Origin: Pannonibacter anstelovis
GTDB lineage: Bacteria; Pseudomonadota; Alphaproteobacteria; Rhizobiales; Stappiaceae
DNA length: 64,000 nucleotides
Assembly: GCF_036881715.1 (NCBI RefSeq)
Contig: NZ_JBAKBF010000002.1
Span: 310,001 to 374,000, forward strand
Direction: 5' to 3'
Shown: positions 36,757 through 47,200 of the stretch, one piece after another
Layout of the letters: each line of letters opens with the position of its first letter
Position numbering within the stretch: the first letter of the stretch is position 1
Notes under the pieces: model-generated
Told to the model about the DNA's origin: nothing
The model's database searches: none
What the model saw: only the letters and a program-made list of their open reading frames with translations
Program-made: the position numbers and the translations under genes

Positions 36757-36822
36757 GTCTCCGGCCCGAAACCGGCAAGGTTCGACCTGACCGGAAAAGC
36801 CGGTTCGACGGGAGACCTGCCA

Positions 36823-37434
36823 GTGATCGATTATTTTTACACCCACGTTTCGCCCTGGGCCTATCTCGGCCATCAGGCCTTTGTGGACCTTGCGGCTGCG
36901 CATGGGCAGGAGGTCAGGTTCCGGCCGGTCAATCTGGCAGGAGTGTTCGAAATGTCGGGCGGCCTGCCGCTGGCAAAGCGCCATCCTGTGCGCCAGGCTT
37001 ACCGCTTCGTGGAGTTGCAGCGCTGGCGGGAAAAACGCGGCGTGCCGCTGACGCTGAAGCCAGCCTTCTTTCCCGCCAATCCCGTTCTGGCCGATTGCTG
37101 CGCCATAGCGGTTGCGGAAGCGGGCGGTCCGGCAGCCGCCTGTTCGGCGCGGTTCTTCCGGGCGATCTGGGTGGACGACCTGAACATTGCCGACGAGGCG
37201 GTTCTGGCCGGGCTGATGCGGGAAATGGACCTTGATGCGGATGCTGTGCTGGAGGCAGCAGGCAGCGCGGCCATTCAGGAAGCCTATCAGGAGAACCAGC
37301 GTCTTGCCATCGATCTGGGCGTCATCGGGTCGCCCTGCTACGTGCTGAAAGGTGAGCCGTTCTGGGGGCAGGACAGGCTGGAGCTTCTCGAAGATGCGCT
37401 TGCCAGCGGGCGTGAGGCCTTCCAGCCGGTTTGA
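36823..37434 (+). CDS. DsbA-fold 2-hydroxychromene-2-carboxylate isomerase family protein
   Basis: A 203-residue thioredoxin-fold protein. It opens IDYFYTHVSPWAYLGHQAF, where DsbA has its CxxC but this family has SPWAY, and ends VIGSPCYVLKGEPFWGQDRL with the cis-proline-like loop. HCCA isomerases use glutathione in naphthalene catabolism; similar proteins of unknown substrate are widespread, so this is a family name, not a pathway claim. GTG 36823 follows GGAG. It lies 66 bases after the ligase gene. Confidence 0.85.
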   Translation: MIDYFYTHVSPWAYLGHQAFVDLAAAHGQEVRFRPVNLAGVFEMSGGLPLAKRHPVRQAYRFVELQRWREKRGVPLTLKPAFFPANPVLADCCAIAVAEAGGPAAACSARFFRAIWVDDLNIADEAVLAGLMREMDLDADAVLEAAGSAAIQEAYQENQRLAIDLGVIGSPCYVLKGEPFWGQDRLELLEDALASGREAFQPV

Positions 37435-37550
37435 GGCAGGACAAGCTTCCTGGGCAGAACTGTTGCTGCGGCGTGCTTTTGACACACTCGCCCGCTAACA
37501 TGCAGTGATGTGGGCGAGTCCCTTGCGCGCAGCGAATGGAGGCATGAGCG

Positions 37551-38414
37551 ATGGCTGATCGGGAACTGGCATCATCTGCAGGGCTGCGCGCAGTAACGCT
37601 TGCTGCGGGTCTCCTGGTCCTGTCTGGCTTCCTGCATGGGCAAGACGCCAGGGCAGAGATCAAAAGCGCAACCCCGCAGGGCAGCCTCGCAGCGGGGCAG
37701 GTGGCAGGTCAGGGGGCTCCGTCCAAAATTGCGCCATCGGGCAGACCTGCTGCGAAGGTGAAAGCCCAAGGCCAGTCTCAGAAGCAGGGCCAGCCCCGGT
37801 CCAAAGTCAAGACGCATGCCAGCACTGGCGCCGCTAGCAAAGGCACACCTGTTCCTGCGGGCAAGAAAGCGAACAAGGCCGCAGGCAGGTCCTATGCGGA
37901 TTCACCTGCGAAAGTGCCGGTCAGCCGGCCCGCAACGACGCCTGTCCAGGTGGCGGATCAGCAGGCAAAACCGGTGCAGGATACCGCTCCCTCCGAGACT
38001 CCGGCCGCTGATCCGAAGCGTTATGCGCTCGTGAAGGTGGACGGCAGTTATCTGCGGCTGGACAGGGTGGCTGGTACGATCGCCTTCTGCAAACCGGCCA
38101 ACGGGGTGTGGCGCTGCATGCCCTCTCCGGATGCGGAAGAGGCCTATCTGAATGAAATAGACCGGCTGCGGCAGGAAAATGCAGCTTTGCGGGAAGAGGT
38201 CTCGGCTCTCAGGGCCGGTGCAGACAACGGCGATTCAGACAGCGTTCGACCGGGCCACCCATCGGCAGAAGCCCCCCGCAGCAATACCCGCCCTGGACCG
38301 GAGCTGTCACAAAAGGACGAAGAGCAGCTCGACGAAATGCTCTCGTTTACCGAGCAGGCCATGCGCCGGTTCTTCGGTTTGATGCGGGATCTGCAAAGAG
38401 AAACCGGGCAGTAG
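37551..38414 (+). CDS. Secreted low-complexity / coiled-coil hypothetical protein
   Basis: Not recognised. The 287-residue protein has a signal peptide (VTLAAGLLVLSGFLHGQDARA), then about 110 residues rich in Ala, Pro, Lys, Gln and Ser resembling a flexible cell-wall-spanning linker. A conserved-looking globular patch RYALVKVDGSYLRLDRVAGT then IAFCKPANGVWRCMP has two cysteines that could form a disulfide. A coiled coil (ayLNEIDRLRQENAALREEV-type heptads) and an acidic C-terminus follow. It is probably periplasmic. No neighbour explains it. Confidence 0.6.
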   Translation: MADRELASSAGLRAVTLAAGLLVLSGFLHGQDARAEIKSATPQGSLAAGQVAGQGAPSKIAPSGRPAAKVKAQGQSQKQGQPRSKVKTHASTGAASKGTPVPAGKKANKAAGRSYADSPAKVPVSRPATTPVQVADQQAKPVQDTAPSETPAADPKRYALVKVDGSYLRLDRVAGTIAFCKPANGVWRCMPSPDAEEAYLNEIDRLRQENAALREEVSALRAGADNGDSDSVRPGHPSAEAPRSNTRPGPELSQKDEEQLDEMLSFTEQAMRRFFGLMRDLQRETGQ

Positions 38415-38479
38415 GCGGCTTTTGATGTGCATGCCGCAGCGGCACAAACGGATCTGGCGGTGAAGATCCTCTCCGCTGG

Positions 38480-39349
38480 TCAGTCTGCCCGCAAGCGTGA
38501 CAGGGCTTCCTGGGTTCCCGATGGCAGGCCAGCTGGCTGGCCGCTTTCCTGGCAAACGGGGCCAAAAGCGGTATCGGTGATGGCGCAAAGGCGGCTGGCG
38601 CGGCTTTCAAACACGAAAAAACGCGCGCCCAGCATGTTTGCCTGTGTGCCAGTCAGACTGACGGCGATCACAAAGCTTTCGCCGGCCTTGAGCGGGCTGA
38701 TCCAGGTCAGCTTCATCTCAAAAAGCTGACGCCCGCGGCCTGTCTCCTGTTGCCAGTCGAGGTTCAGCGGAGTCTGTTGCCAGACATGAGGCAGCGCTTC
38801 CCCGATGCATTGCGCAATAAAGCCATCGTCCGCTTTGTTGTCTGCCCCAAGATGCCTTGGGAGCACGGTTCCCCGGTAAACCACCGATCCCGCACCTTCA
38901 ACAATGCTTTCGAGCGTTGCCTTGTTGGCCAGAGGAGAGGCGGGCAAGGCGCGGGGCGCTGCCTCTTCCGGCATGGCCTGAACCACATCCTTGAATTTGC
39001 TGCGGAAAGTACGGGCGGTACCGGCTGGCGGGGTGTACCCGTCGATAGCCGTGGCCAGAACATCTCCTGTCACGGCGTTCTTCATCTGGTGGACAATGGT
39101 CAGAATATGCGGGCCGTCAAAACAGACGAGAGAAGACACCACAAGCAGAGTGCCGCAGGGGGCCGGCGCATGGAACCGGACATGCCGCACGCGGCGTGCG
39201 CCGACCAGAGATTCACTGAGCGCGCAGATGAGACGGAACTGCCTGTCCGCCTCATCAAGCCGCTGGACGCAACCATGTTCGCTCAAAACACCCCGTTCCG
39301 TGCAGTCGCTGTGATTCACATAGGAGAACAGGGTTTCTTTTGTCAGCAT
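38480..39349 (-). CDS. Double-hotdog thioesterase-like protein
   Basis: A 289-residue cytoplasmic protein. The C-terminal half shows LFEMKLTWISPLKAGESFVI and QANMLGARFFVFE, a hotdog-fold edge strand pattern, and the N-terminal half VRHVRFHAPAPCGTLLVVSS and TIVHQMKNAVTGDVLATAI repeats that layout, so two hotdog folds are likely. Proteins of this kind hydrolyse acyl thioesters or bind acyl chains. No catalytic aspartate or glutamate can be fixed by eye. It lies 51 bases after the esterase gene on the same strand, suggesting one transcript. Confidence 0.5.
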   Translation of the reverse strand: MLTKETLFSYVNHSDCTERGVLSEHGCVQRLDEADRQFRLICALSESLVGARRVRHVRFHAPAPCGTLLVVSSLVCFDGPHILTIVHQMKNAVTGDVLATAIDGYTPPAGTARTFRSKFKDVVQAMPEEAAPRALPASPLANKATLESIVEGAGSVVYRGTVLPRHLGADNKADDGFIAQCIGEALPHVWQQTPLNLDWQQETGRGRQLFEMKLTWISPLKAGESFVIAVSLTGTQANMLGARFFVFESRASRLCAITDTAFGPVCQESGQPAGLPSGTQEALSRLRAD

Positions 39350-39400
39350 CGTTTGGTTGACCTGATGATCTCTGCCGCCGGGAAAATATGTAACTTACTT

Positions 39401-40390
39401 TCAGGTAATAGTAGATCTATTCATAATTACGCTAAGGAAATTATCAATAAGAGATTTGCTCTGGTCCGATATTTCGAGGGGAAAGCTCTGGAAAACATGG
39501 CATCCGCCGGGGAAGACGTCCAGCGTGGCGGAGTTCCCGGACGATATCCATCGGGTTGCCTGAAACAACGTATCATCCAGAAGTGGATCCCGCGTTCCGG
39601 CAACGAAATATGCAGGCGGCATGCCAGTCAGGTCCGCCGTGAGCGGTGAAATATCCGGGGACCGGGGGTCTTCTCCGTTTTGCAGATACATACGGACAAA
39701 CATTTCGATATCGCGCGTGTTCAGAACCAGCTTTTCCGCGCCCCAGGACCTGGCGCTGGGCGTCAAGCTCAGATCGAAACAGCCGGCAATGAAGACGGCG
39801 GCGCTGAAGGGTGTCAGGCCGTGCCAGTCCCGCAAGCGCAGCAGGGTGACGGCAGCCAGATTGGCGCCTGCGCTGTCTCCGCCAATGGAGAACCGTCTCA
39901 GCCCGAATTCCTGCGCTGCCTGCCCGATGAGCCAGAGCGCTGCGGCTTCGCAGTCATCCGGCGCTGCAGGATAGGGGTGCTCGGGGGCGAGCCGGTAGTC
40001 AACTGAGGCAACCAGAAGGCCCGTCCGGTCCGCCATTTCGGCCAGACGCAGATCCTGCATGTCCGCGCCGCCGAACGTCCAGCCGCCACCATGAATATGC
40101 AGGAAGGCACCCTCTGGCTGGCCGGTCTGGGGCAGGAAAAGCCGGAGACGAAGGTTGCCCTCAGTCCCGCCGCGAGCTGCCCCTCCGATCCAGATATCGC
40201 GCGCGCGCTCGATGCGTACGGGCGCCGGAAAGGGGCCTATGCCTTGCTCCCGCCGCGCGCGGACCACATGCGGGGGGAAGCTCCACTGATCTGGTTCGGC
40301 TGCCAGCCGGTTGGCCAGATCCTCATTGAAGGCACGGGTTTCTTCGCTCACCGCTTCGGGCAAAAAAAGGGAATGGTGAAGGCTAAGCAT
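39401..40390 (-). CDS. Alpha/beta hydrolase, hormone-sensitive-lipase family
   Basis: A 329-residue esterase. The oxyanion motif HIHGGGWTFGG near residue 98, nucleophile GGDSAGANLAA near 168, DPLLDD acid region near 267 and the late histidine GGCHVFQSF complete the triad of family IV esterases. No signal peptide. It heads a likely two-gene transcript with the hotdog protein; together they suggest ester or acyl-thioester turnover, with unknown substrate. A small palindrome CCGGTT-CCTGT-AACCGG at 40401-40417 overlaps the ribosome-site region. Confidence 0.88.
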   Translation of the reverse strand: MLSLHHSLFLPEAVSEETRAFNEDLANRLAAEPDQWSFPPHVVRARREQGIGPFPAPVRIERARDIWIGGAARGGTEGNLRLRLFLPQTGQPEGAFLHIHGGGWTFGGADMQDLRLAEMADRTGLLVASVDYRLAPEHPYPAAPDDCEAAALWLIGQAAQEFGLRRFSIGGDSAGANLAAVTLLRLRDWHGLTPFSAAVFIAGCFDLSLTPSARSWGAEKLVLNTRDIEMFVRMYLQNGEDPRSPDISPLTADLTGMPPAYFVAGTRDPLLDDTLFQATRWISSGNSATLDVFPGGCHVFQSFPLEISDQSKSLIDNFLSVIMNRSTIT

Positions 40391-40768
40391 AAAGGGCGCT
40401 CCGGTTCCTGTAACCGGAAGAAAGCTAAAGCGTCAGATCGTGCCTGCCAATCTGCTTCAGGCGGGGATTGCCCGGGAGAAGCTGCCCGCAGAAGCTGCTG
40501 CGCATTGCTGTCTCTCCCGCATTACTTGCAGGAGATTTCGGGCAAGGCTTGATCTGGTGCAAGGTGATGTGCACTGTGAAGGGGGAGGCTACCGGTCTGG
40601 AGCGTCATGCAGCTGCGGTCTGAGATGGTCTGGCTGACGCTTGAGCGTTTTGCGGACCACATGTGCAAGCACTGGAGCGCGCACGGCCGGTAACGAAACG
40701 TGGCCGGAGAGGCTTGGAGCGGCTCTGCTGCGGTCAGGCAAAGCCGGTTGGAACATCGGGGGAAAGCA
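40391..40768. other. Intergenic region, esterase / response regulator
   Basis: About 380 bases without a convincing gene; short ORFs here lack a ribosome site and codon bias. It holds the palindrome at 40401-40417 next to the esterase start and, at the other end, a GGGGGAAAG ribosome site for the TTG-started regulator. Confidence 0.5.
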
Positions 40769-41434
40769 TTGGCGGACAGCAACGGCTACCATTTCATCAT
40801 TGCGGATGATCATCCTTTGTTTCGTGGCGCACTGCGCCAGGCGCTGGATCTGCTCTATCCTGGATCGGTGATTGACGAAGCGGGAACGCTTGAGGATGTT
40901 GCAGCCCGCCTGGAGGATTCCGGTGGCGTGGATCTGGTGCTTCTGGATCTGTCCATGCCCGGCATGCGTGGCTTCTCGGGCCTTATGTTCCTGCGCGCCC
41001 AGCACCCTTCGGTGCCGGTGGTGATTGTCTCTGCAAATGAAGAGCCTCAGGCTATTCGCCGGGCGATTGGCTTTGGGGCATCGGGGTTCATTCCCAAGTC
41101 CCATGGTATCGAAGTCATCCGCAATGCGATCGAGCAGGTGATGGCCGGTTCGCTCTGGACCCCGCCGGAAATCGATCTCACCATAGCCGACAAGGATTCT
41201 GATGCGGCACGGCGGCTGGCCAGTTTGACGCCGCAGCAGGTGCGCGTCCTGATGATGCTGTCGGAAGGTCTCCTGAACAAGCAGATTGCCTATGAGCTGT
41301 CCGTATCCGAGGCAACGGTCAAGGCGCATGTGTCTGCCATCTTGCAGAAACTGGGCGTTGAAAGCCGGACGCAAGCAGTGATTGCTGCTTCCAAGATCGA
41401 GGCAGGAAGCTGGCAGATACCTGAGGCAGGCTAG
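40769..41434 (+). CDS. NarL/LuxR-type response regulator (TTG start)
   Basis: A 221-residue two-component regulator. The receiver domain has acidic pocket ADDHPLFRGAL, phospho-acceptor Asp60 in LVLLDLSMPG and VIVSANEEP; the C-terminal LuxR helix-turn-helix is LTPQQVRVLMMLSEGLLNKQ followed by IAYELSVSEATVKAHVSAIL. TTG 40769 is preferred because it follows GGGGGAAAG and gives the normal N-terminus (M)ADSNGYHFIIADDHP; no ATG is available. No sensor kinase is adjacent in tandem, but the transporter-fused hybrid kinase at 44203-47730 is the nearest candidate. AgmR/ErbR-like regulators paired with NahK/ErcS-type kinases are known, so this pairing is a reasonable inference. Confidence 0.88.
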   Translation: MADSNGYHFIIADDHPLFRGALRQALDLLYPGSVIDEAGTLEDVAARLEDSGGVDLVLLDLSMPGMRGFSGLMFLRAQHPSVPVVIVSANEEPQAIRRAIGFGASGFIPKSHGIEVIRNAIEQVMAGSLWTPPEIDLTIADKDSDAARRLASLTPQQVRVLMMLSEGLLNKQIAYELSVSEATVKAHVSAILQKLGVESRTQAVIAASKIEAGSWQIPEAG

Positions 41435-41738
41435 AGCCTGAGGGCCGGCCGCACGGCGTTTCAGCTAAGTCACTTCTGAGAACAGCTTGCCGCAGATCCA
41501 CGTCGGACGCGTTCTTCAGCTCGCCATGCTTTTTGAGAAATGCAAGGCAGATGAAGAAAGCAGCGATGTATTTTATCAGGCTGATTAAATTGATCGAACC
41601 GTTTCCTGCCGAACTTGATTGGAAATGCGTGCTCCCTTTAATTCAGATCGTGATTTTTACCCCCTCTTTACGGAGCCGTGAGACATTATGCTCCCAGCGA
41701 CAGATGTGCATTTTGCGCAAATATTGACCGGATAGTGG
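41435..41738 (+). other. Upstream region of the GGDEF-EAL gene
   Basis: About 300 bases without a convincing gene. A possible promoter is TTGATT (41615-41620) and TAATTC (41639-41644) with an 18-base spacer. A 64-codon ORF (41533-41727) shows no domain or ribosome site. Confidence 0.35.
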
Positions 41739-44213
41739 ATGAGCCAGGCGAAGGCCGAGAAGCAGGTCGCATTCGAAGCAGCAGAGTCTGGTGACGCCGG
41801 ACGGGCTGCTGCCGGGGAAGAAGTGTGCGTGAACGGGGAACTCAGCATTGCTGAGTTCCTGAGAAGTCCACTTCATCACCTGATCGACGCCGTGCGGTTC
41901 ATCTTCCGGGGACTGCTGGACAAGGACGAATTGAGCGGCCGGATACGCGCGCAGCAGATCACGTCGATTGTCCGCTTCATGCCGTATATCACGGCGTGGA
42001 ACGTCTTCAGTGCTCTCATCATCGTCAATCTGAACTTCGGTGTGGCGCCTCTCTATCTGCTGTTCGCCTGGTCGGCTGCCATGATGTTTGTCATCGGCCG
42101 CGGCATCGCCGTCTGGCAGAAGAGCCGGAAGCAGACATTTACGACAGCGTCCGCCAGGGGCATTATTTCCGCAACCATTCAGGCGGGCATACTTGGCATC
42201 CTGTGGTGCCTGGCGTTGTTCATGACCTTCTACTACGGCTCTCAGGACACGCTCATCCTCGCCGCCTGTCTTATCGCAGGACTGATCTGTGCTGGCGGCT
42301 TTGTGCTGGCGACCGTGCCTTTGGCAGGACTTGCCTGGGTCGTGACAATCTGGTGCGGAGCGATATTCCAGATCATGCAGATCGGCAAGGGGCCGATGGT
42401 CGAGCTCTCCAGCTTGCTCTCGGCCTATTCCTTGATGGTCGTGATCTGTATTCTGGCGGTGTCCCGCGTGTTCGTGGCACGTGTGATAACGGAGCAGGAA
42501 CTTGAACACCGGGGACAGGTGATCGGCCTGCTGCTCAATGAGTTCGAGGAAAGCGCCAGCGACTGGCTTTGGGAAACTGACAGCGCGGGCAACCTGAAAC
42601 GCAGCTCTGCCCGGTTCTGTGAGGTCTGCGGACGCGCGCCGGAAGAGCTGCAGGGATACGGCCTGATCGACGCCCTGCAGTCAAGCGCCGAGCCGGGTGA
42701 TGGCTGGGACGCAGTGCGTGAGGTGATGAACGCCCGTCAGTCCTTCCGAGACATGCCCGTGCTGACCATTGTCAATGGGGAGCGCCGCTGGTGGTCTCTC
42801 ACCGGCAGGCCCTATTTCGACCGTGCCTGCAAGTTCACCGGCTATCGTGGCGTAGGGTCTGACATCACGGATGCCCGCCGCGCTCATGATCTGGTCAAGT
42901 ATCTCGCCGAGCATGATGCGCTTACCGGGGTTGGCAACCGCAACTGGCTGCTGGGCCGGGCTGGCGAGAGCCTGGAGAACGCGCTGGCCGACGGCAGCAA
43001 TGTCAGCCTGCTGATGGTGGATCTCGATAACTTCAAGGCCATCAATGACATGCGCGGCCATCCCGTGGGCGACGAGATCCTCAACATGGTCGCGCAGCGT
43101 TTCAGCGAAATCTGTGCCGGAAGAGCGGATCTTGCCCGCATAGGCGGCGACGAGTTCGCCATTCTGCATGCGGGGCAAAGCCGGCAGAATACAGAGGCGC
43201 TGGCGAACGAACTGATCAACAGCTTGAAGGCACCGCTGCTGACCGATAGCGGCAGCTACACCGTGGGTGCAACGATTGGCATTGCCTGTGCGCCGCGTCA
43301 GGCAGACACCATCGACGACCTGATGCGTTGCGCGGATATCGCGCTCTACAAGGCCAAGCGCAGCGGGCGGGGGCAGGCTCTGTACTTCGAGGCAGAGATG
43401 GACCGGGAACAGCGTGAGCGGCGCGAGATGGAGGCGGCGCTCCGCAGGGCTGTCGAAAAGGGCGGCCTCACGCTGGCGTTCCAGCCGATCGTCTCGGCGC
43501 AGACCGGACACATCCAGTCCTGCGAGGCGCTGCTGCGCTGGAATGATCCGTTCATCGGTCCTGTTTCACCCGCAGTTTTCGTCCCCATCGCCGAAGAGGC
43601 AGGGCTTATTGTTCCGATCGGGGAATGGGTGCTGCGGGAGGCCTGCAAACGGGCCGCCGCGAGCCAGCATGAGATATCCGTTGCAGTCAATCTTTCCCCG
43701 CTGCAGTTCGCGGCAGCGGGCCTTGTTGACGCTGTGAAATGGGCACTGGAGGAATCGGGGCTTCCTGCACAGCGGCTGATCCTCGAAATCACCGAATCCG
43801 TGCTGATCCAGGACGCCGGCTCAACGGCTGAGATCCTCAGTCAGCTGAAGGCGCTGGGTGTTCGCATCGCCCTGGACGACTTCGGAACAGGATACTCGTC
43901 GCTGAGCTATCTGCGTCATTATCATTTCGACAAGATCAAGATCGACAAGTCTTTCGTCAGCGAACTGGGCGATGGCGGGGAAAGCATGGCCATCATTTCG
44001 GCGGTCATAATTCTGGCCCGCAGTCTGAAGATGGAAGTCACGGCAGAAGGCGTCGAAACGGAAGACCAGGCCAATCAGCTGCGCCTCATGGGCTGCAGCA
44101 GCCTGCAGGGCTATTATTTCGGCCGGCCGATGGACCATTACCCGGAAGCCTTGGTGCCGCGCACTGACTATGGCACGAACCGCTCCGGTTCAAGACGAGT
44201 TGTCACTCAGTAA
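41739..44213 (+). CDS. Membrane PAS-GGDEF-EAL c-di-GMP turnover protein
   Basis: An 824-residue protein with about six N-terminal membrane helices (residues 80-255), a PAS domain (SDWLWETDSAGNLKRSSARF to VGSDITDARRA), a GGDEF domain with intact IGGDEF near 468-473, and an EAL domain with CEALLRW near 594. EAL catalytic elements are all present: NLSPLQF, LEITESV, LDDFGTGYSS, KIDKSF, AEGVETEDQ and GYYFGRP. The protein may therefore both make and degrade c-di-GMP. The RxxD inhibitory site before GGDEF is not canonical. Its last 11 bases overlap the convergent kinase gene. Confidence 0.92.
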   Translation: MSQAKAEKQVAFEAAESGDAGRAAAGEEVCVNGELSIAEFLRSPLHHLIDAVRFIFRGLLDKDELSGRIRAQQITSIVRFMPYITAWNVFSALIIVNLNFGVAPLYLLFAWSAAMMFVIGRGIAVWQKSRKQTFTTASARGIISATIQAGILGILWCLALFMTFYYGSQDTLILAACLIAGLICAGGFVLATVPLAGLAWVVTIWCGAIFQIMQIGKGPMVELSSLLSAYSLMVVICILAVSRVFVARVITEQELEHRGQVIGLLLNEFEESASDWLWETDSAGNLKRSSARFCEVCGRAPEELQGYGLIDALQSSAEPGDGWDAVREVMNARQSFRDMPVLTIVNGERRWWSLTGRPYFDRACKFTGYRGVGSDITDARRAHDLVKYLAEHDALTGVGNRNWLLGRAGESLENALADGSNVSLLMVDLDNFKAINDMRGHPVGDEILNMVAQRFSEICAGRADLARIGGDEFAILHAGQSRQNTEALANELINSLKAPLLTDSGSYTVGATIGIACAPRQADTIDDLMRCADIALYKAKRSGRGQALYFEAEMDREQRERREMEAALRRAVEKGGLTLAFQPIVSAQTGHIQSCEALLRWNDPFIGPVSPAVFVPIAEEAGLIVPIGEWVLREACKRAAASQHEISVAVNLSPLQFAAAGLVDAVKWALEESGLPAQRLILEITESVLIQDAGSTAEILSQLKALGVRIALDDFGTGYSSLSYLRHYHFDKIKIDKSFVSELGDGGESMAIISAVIILARSLKMEVTAEGVETEDQANQLRLMGCSSLQGYYFGRPMDHYPEALVPRTDYGTNRSGSRRVVTQ

Positions 44214-47200
44214 CCAGCATTTCTGCCCGGACCCGTGCCAGCTGTGCCCGGAGCGCCGCCGGGCGGACGGGTTTGTTCAGCATCCCGATGTCCCGCTCCG
44301 CCGCTTCCGCCCGCACGGCGCGGCTGCGGTCCGCCGTGATTAGAAGTGCGGGAATGCTGCGGCCAAACTTCCAGCGCAGCCGCACGGCACATTCGATGCC
44401 GTTGCCCTGATCCAGATGATAGTCGACCAGCATGATGTCGGGTGTACGGCCAAGCTGCGTCACATGCTGGGCTGCCTCCATGTCGTTGCTGGCGGTCAGC
44501 ACCTCGCAGCCCCAGCTTTCCAGGAGGCGCCGCATGCCGTCCAGAATGTTCGGCTCGTTGTCGATGGTCAGCACCAGCATGCCGTCCAGCTGGCTGGTGG
44601 TCACGGCAACCGGCTCGCCAGCGCTGGGCAGCACGGGAACTGGGGCTGCTGAGGGAACCTCCACGGCAAAGCATGAACCTTTGCCCATTTTCGAGCGCAA
44701 GGTGACCGGGTGATCCAGCACCCGGCTGATCCGTTCCACGATGCAGAGCCCAAGCCCAAGCCCCTTGGCGGTGCGGATGCCGTCGTCGAGCCTGTGGAAC
44801 TCCATGAAGATGGCCTTCTGCTTGGACGCCGGAATGCCGATACCTGTATCGTGAACCTCAATGACCACACGCGAGCCATGGCGGCGGCAGCCGACAAGGA
44901 CGCGGCCTGTCAGGGTATATTTGAGGGCATTTGACACGAGGTTCTGCAGCAGACGGCGCAGCAGGCGGCGGTCTGAGCGCACGGTGAGGGATGTAGGTAC
45001 GAAGTTCAGCCTGAGGTTCCGTTCACGCGCAACCGGCTCGAACTCCAGCAGCAATGCGCGGAAGATCTCGTCAAGCCGGAAGGTGCTGTACTCTGGCTTG
45101 AGTGCCCCTGTGTCGAGACGGGAAATATCCAGAATGGCGCCAATGATGTCTTCGACGGATTCGAGCGAGGCTTCGACGTTGCGCACCAGATCCCCGGCTT
45201 CCCCCTCGCGGAACCTGTCGACCAGCACGGAGGCGTAGAGGCGGGCGGCGTTCAGCGGCTGCAGGATGTCATGACCGGCGGCGGCCAGAAACCGGGTCTT
45301 GCCGATGTTGGCTTCTTCGGCGGCGCGGGTCGCCTGCACCAGCTGCTGGTTGACACGGGTCAGTTCCTCGGTGCGCTCGCGCACCCGGCGCTCCAGCGTT
45401 TCGTGGGATCTGGACAAGGCTTCCTCTGCCAGTACGCGCTCGGTGATGTCGGTGAAGGTGGTCACGATGCCGCCATCCGGCATGGGGCTGATGCGGACCT
45501 CCAGGATGGTGCCAGTGATCGACAGGCGCTCCTGAAAGGTCTCCTGACGAATGACAAGCTTGTCGATCCTGTCGGCGACGATGGCATCGGCCGAACTGCC
45601 TCTCAGCTCGCCCCGCTCCGCATTGAAGCGGACGATGGTGTCGAGCGGTGTGCCCACCTGACCATATTCAGGGGGAAGGCCAAGCAGGTCGCGGAACTGC
45701 CGGTTCCAGCAGATCAGCCGCAGATCCCGGTCGAACACGGCGATGCCCTGACGCACCTGGTCGAGTGCTGTCTGCAGCAGGTCGCGGTTGTACTGGATGG
45801 CTTCGGAAGCATCATCCAGCAGCTTCATGGCGCCCTTGATGGTCGCATCGCGCCGTTTGAGCAACAGCGAAAGGACCAGCCTTGCAGAGGCTGCGCCAAT
45901 GGCAGAGGCCAGGAGCTGTTCCGAATAGCGCAGAACCTGCGCGTCGGCCGGCGCGTTGAGATCCAGTGTCAGCCCCCGCTCGCGCCCGTAGCGCGCGAAG
46001 GAGCGCTCGGAGCGTTCCACCCCCAGATAGCGGGCGACCGTCGCCTTCAGATCGCCAACCGTTACGTGGGTCCGCCAGAGACGGAAGGAGGGCGTCGAGG
46101 CCAGCTCCTGAGGCACGAAAAGATTGGCCTGAAGCCGCTCGGACGGTTCTGGCGCCCGGGTCAGTGAGAAGAGAATGAAACAGGTGAGATTGGCCAGTAG
46201 GCTGAAGGCAACCCCGTGCAGGAATGGGTCGGCGGGGCTGTAGAACAGGGATTGAGGCCGCAGCCATTCGATGCCGAACGGCCCGTCGAAGAGGATCGCT
46301 TCGGAAAATAGCCCCGACTGGACAAAGGTCGGCAGCAGAAGTGTGTAGAGCCAGAGGCCAAAGCCGGCGGCCATTCCGGCAATGGCACCGCGTGCCGTCG
46401 CCTTGCGCCAGAAAAGCCCGCCAAGGAAGGCTGGCGCGAACTGGGCAATCGCGGCGAAGGACAGAAGGCCGATCGAGGAGAGGGCGGCCGTGTCACCGGC
46501 TGCCTTGTAATAGGCATAGGCCAGCAGCAGGATGACGAAGATTGAAGCGCGGCGCACACGCAGCAGCATGCGGCTGAGGTCCTTGCCTCGTGCCGAGGCA
46601 ATGTCGTCGCTGCCGCGCTGGCGCAGGATCAGCGGTACCACGATGTCATTGGAAATCATGATCGCCAGCGCCACCGTAGCGACAATGATCATGGCCGTCG
46701 CCGCCGAAAGTCCGCCTATGAAGGCGAAGAGGGCCAGCACTCCCTGACCAGAGGCGATGGGAAGCGCGAGGACGTAGGAATCCGGATTGATGCCTGGGTC
46801 AAGCGTCAGCATTCCAGCTGCGGCGATTGGCACCACGAAGATGTTGATGGCGATGAGATAGAGCGGGAACATCCAGGTGGCGAGGCGCAGCTCCGCCTCG
46901 GAGTTGTTCTCGGTGACGACGACATGAAATTGCCGCGGCAGCAGCAGGGAAGCGATCAGCGACAGGAATGTGATGGCGATCCATTCCGCCGGCTGGAACG
47001 GCTGGGAAAAGACAGTGGCCACCTTGGGATTTGTGGCAATTGCCGCAACAAGATCCAGCGGTCCGTCATACAAGGCATAGGTTACCCAGAAGCCAACCGC
47101 CAGGAACGCGAAGAGCTTGACCACTGCTTCCAGCGCAATCGCCAGCATCAGCCCTTCCTGATGCTCGGTCGCATCAATGTGCCGGGTGCCGAACAGCCAT

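Noticed and set aside
41533..41727. 64-codon ORF upstream of the GGDEF-EAL gene
   Set aside because: No ribosome site, no domain and no conserved-looking composition; it covers the putative promoter.
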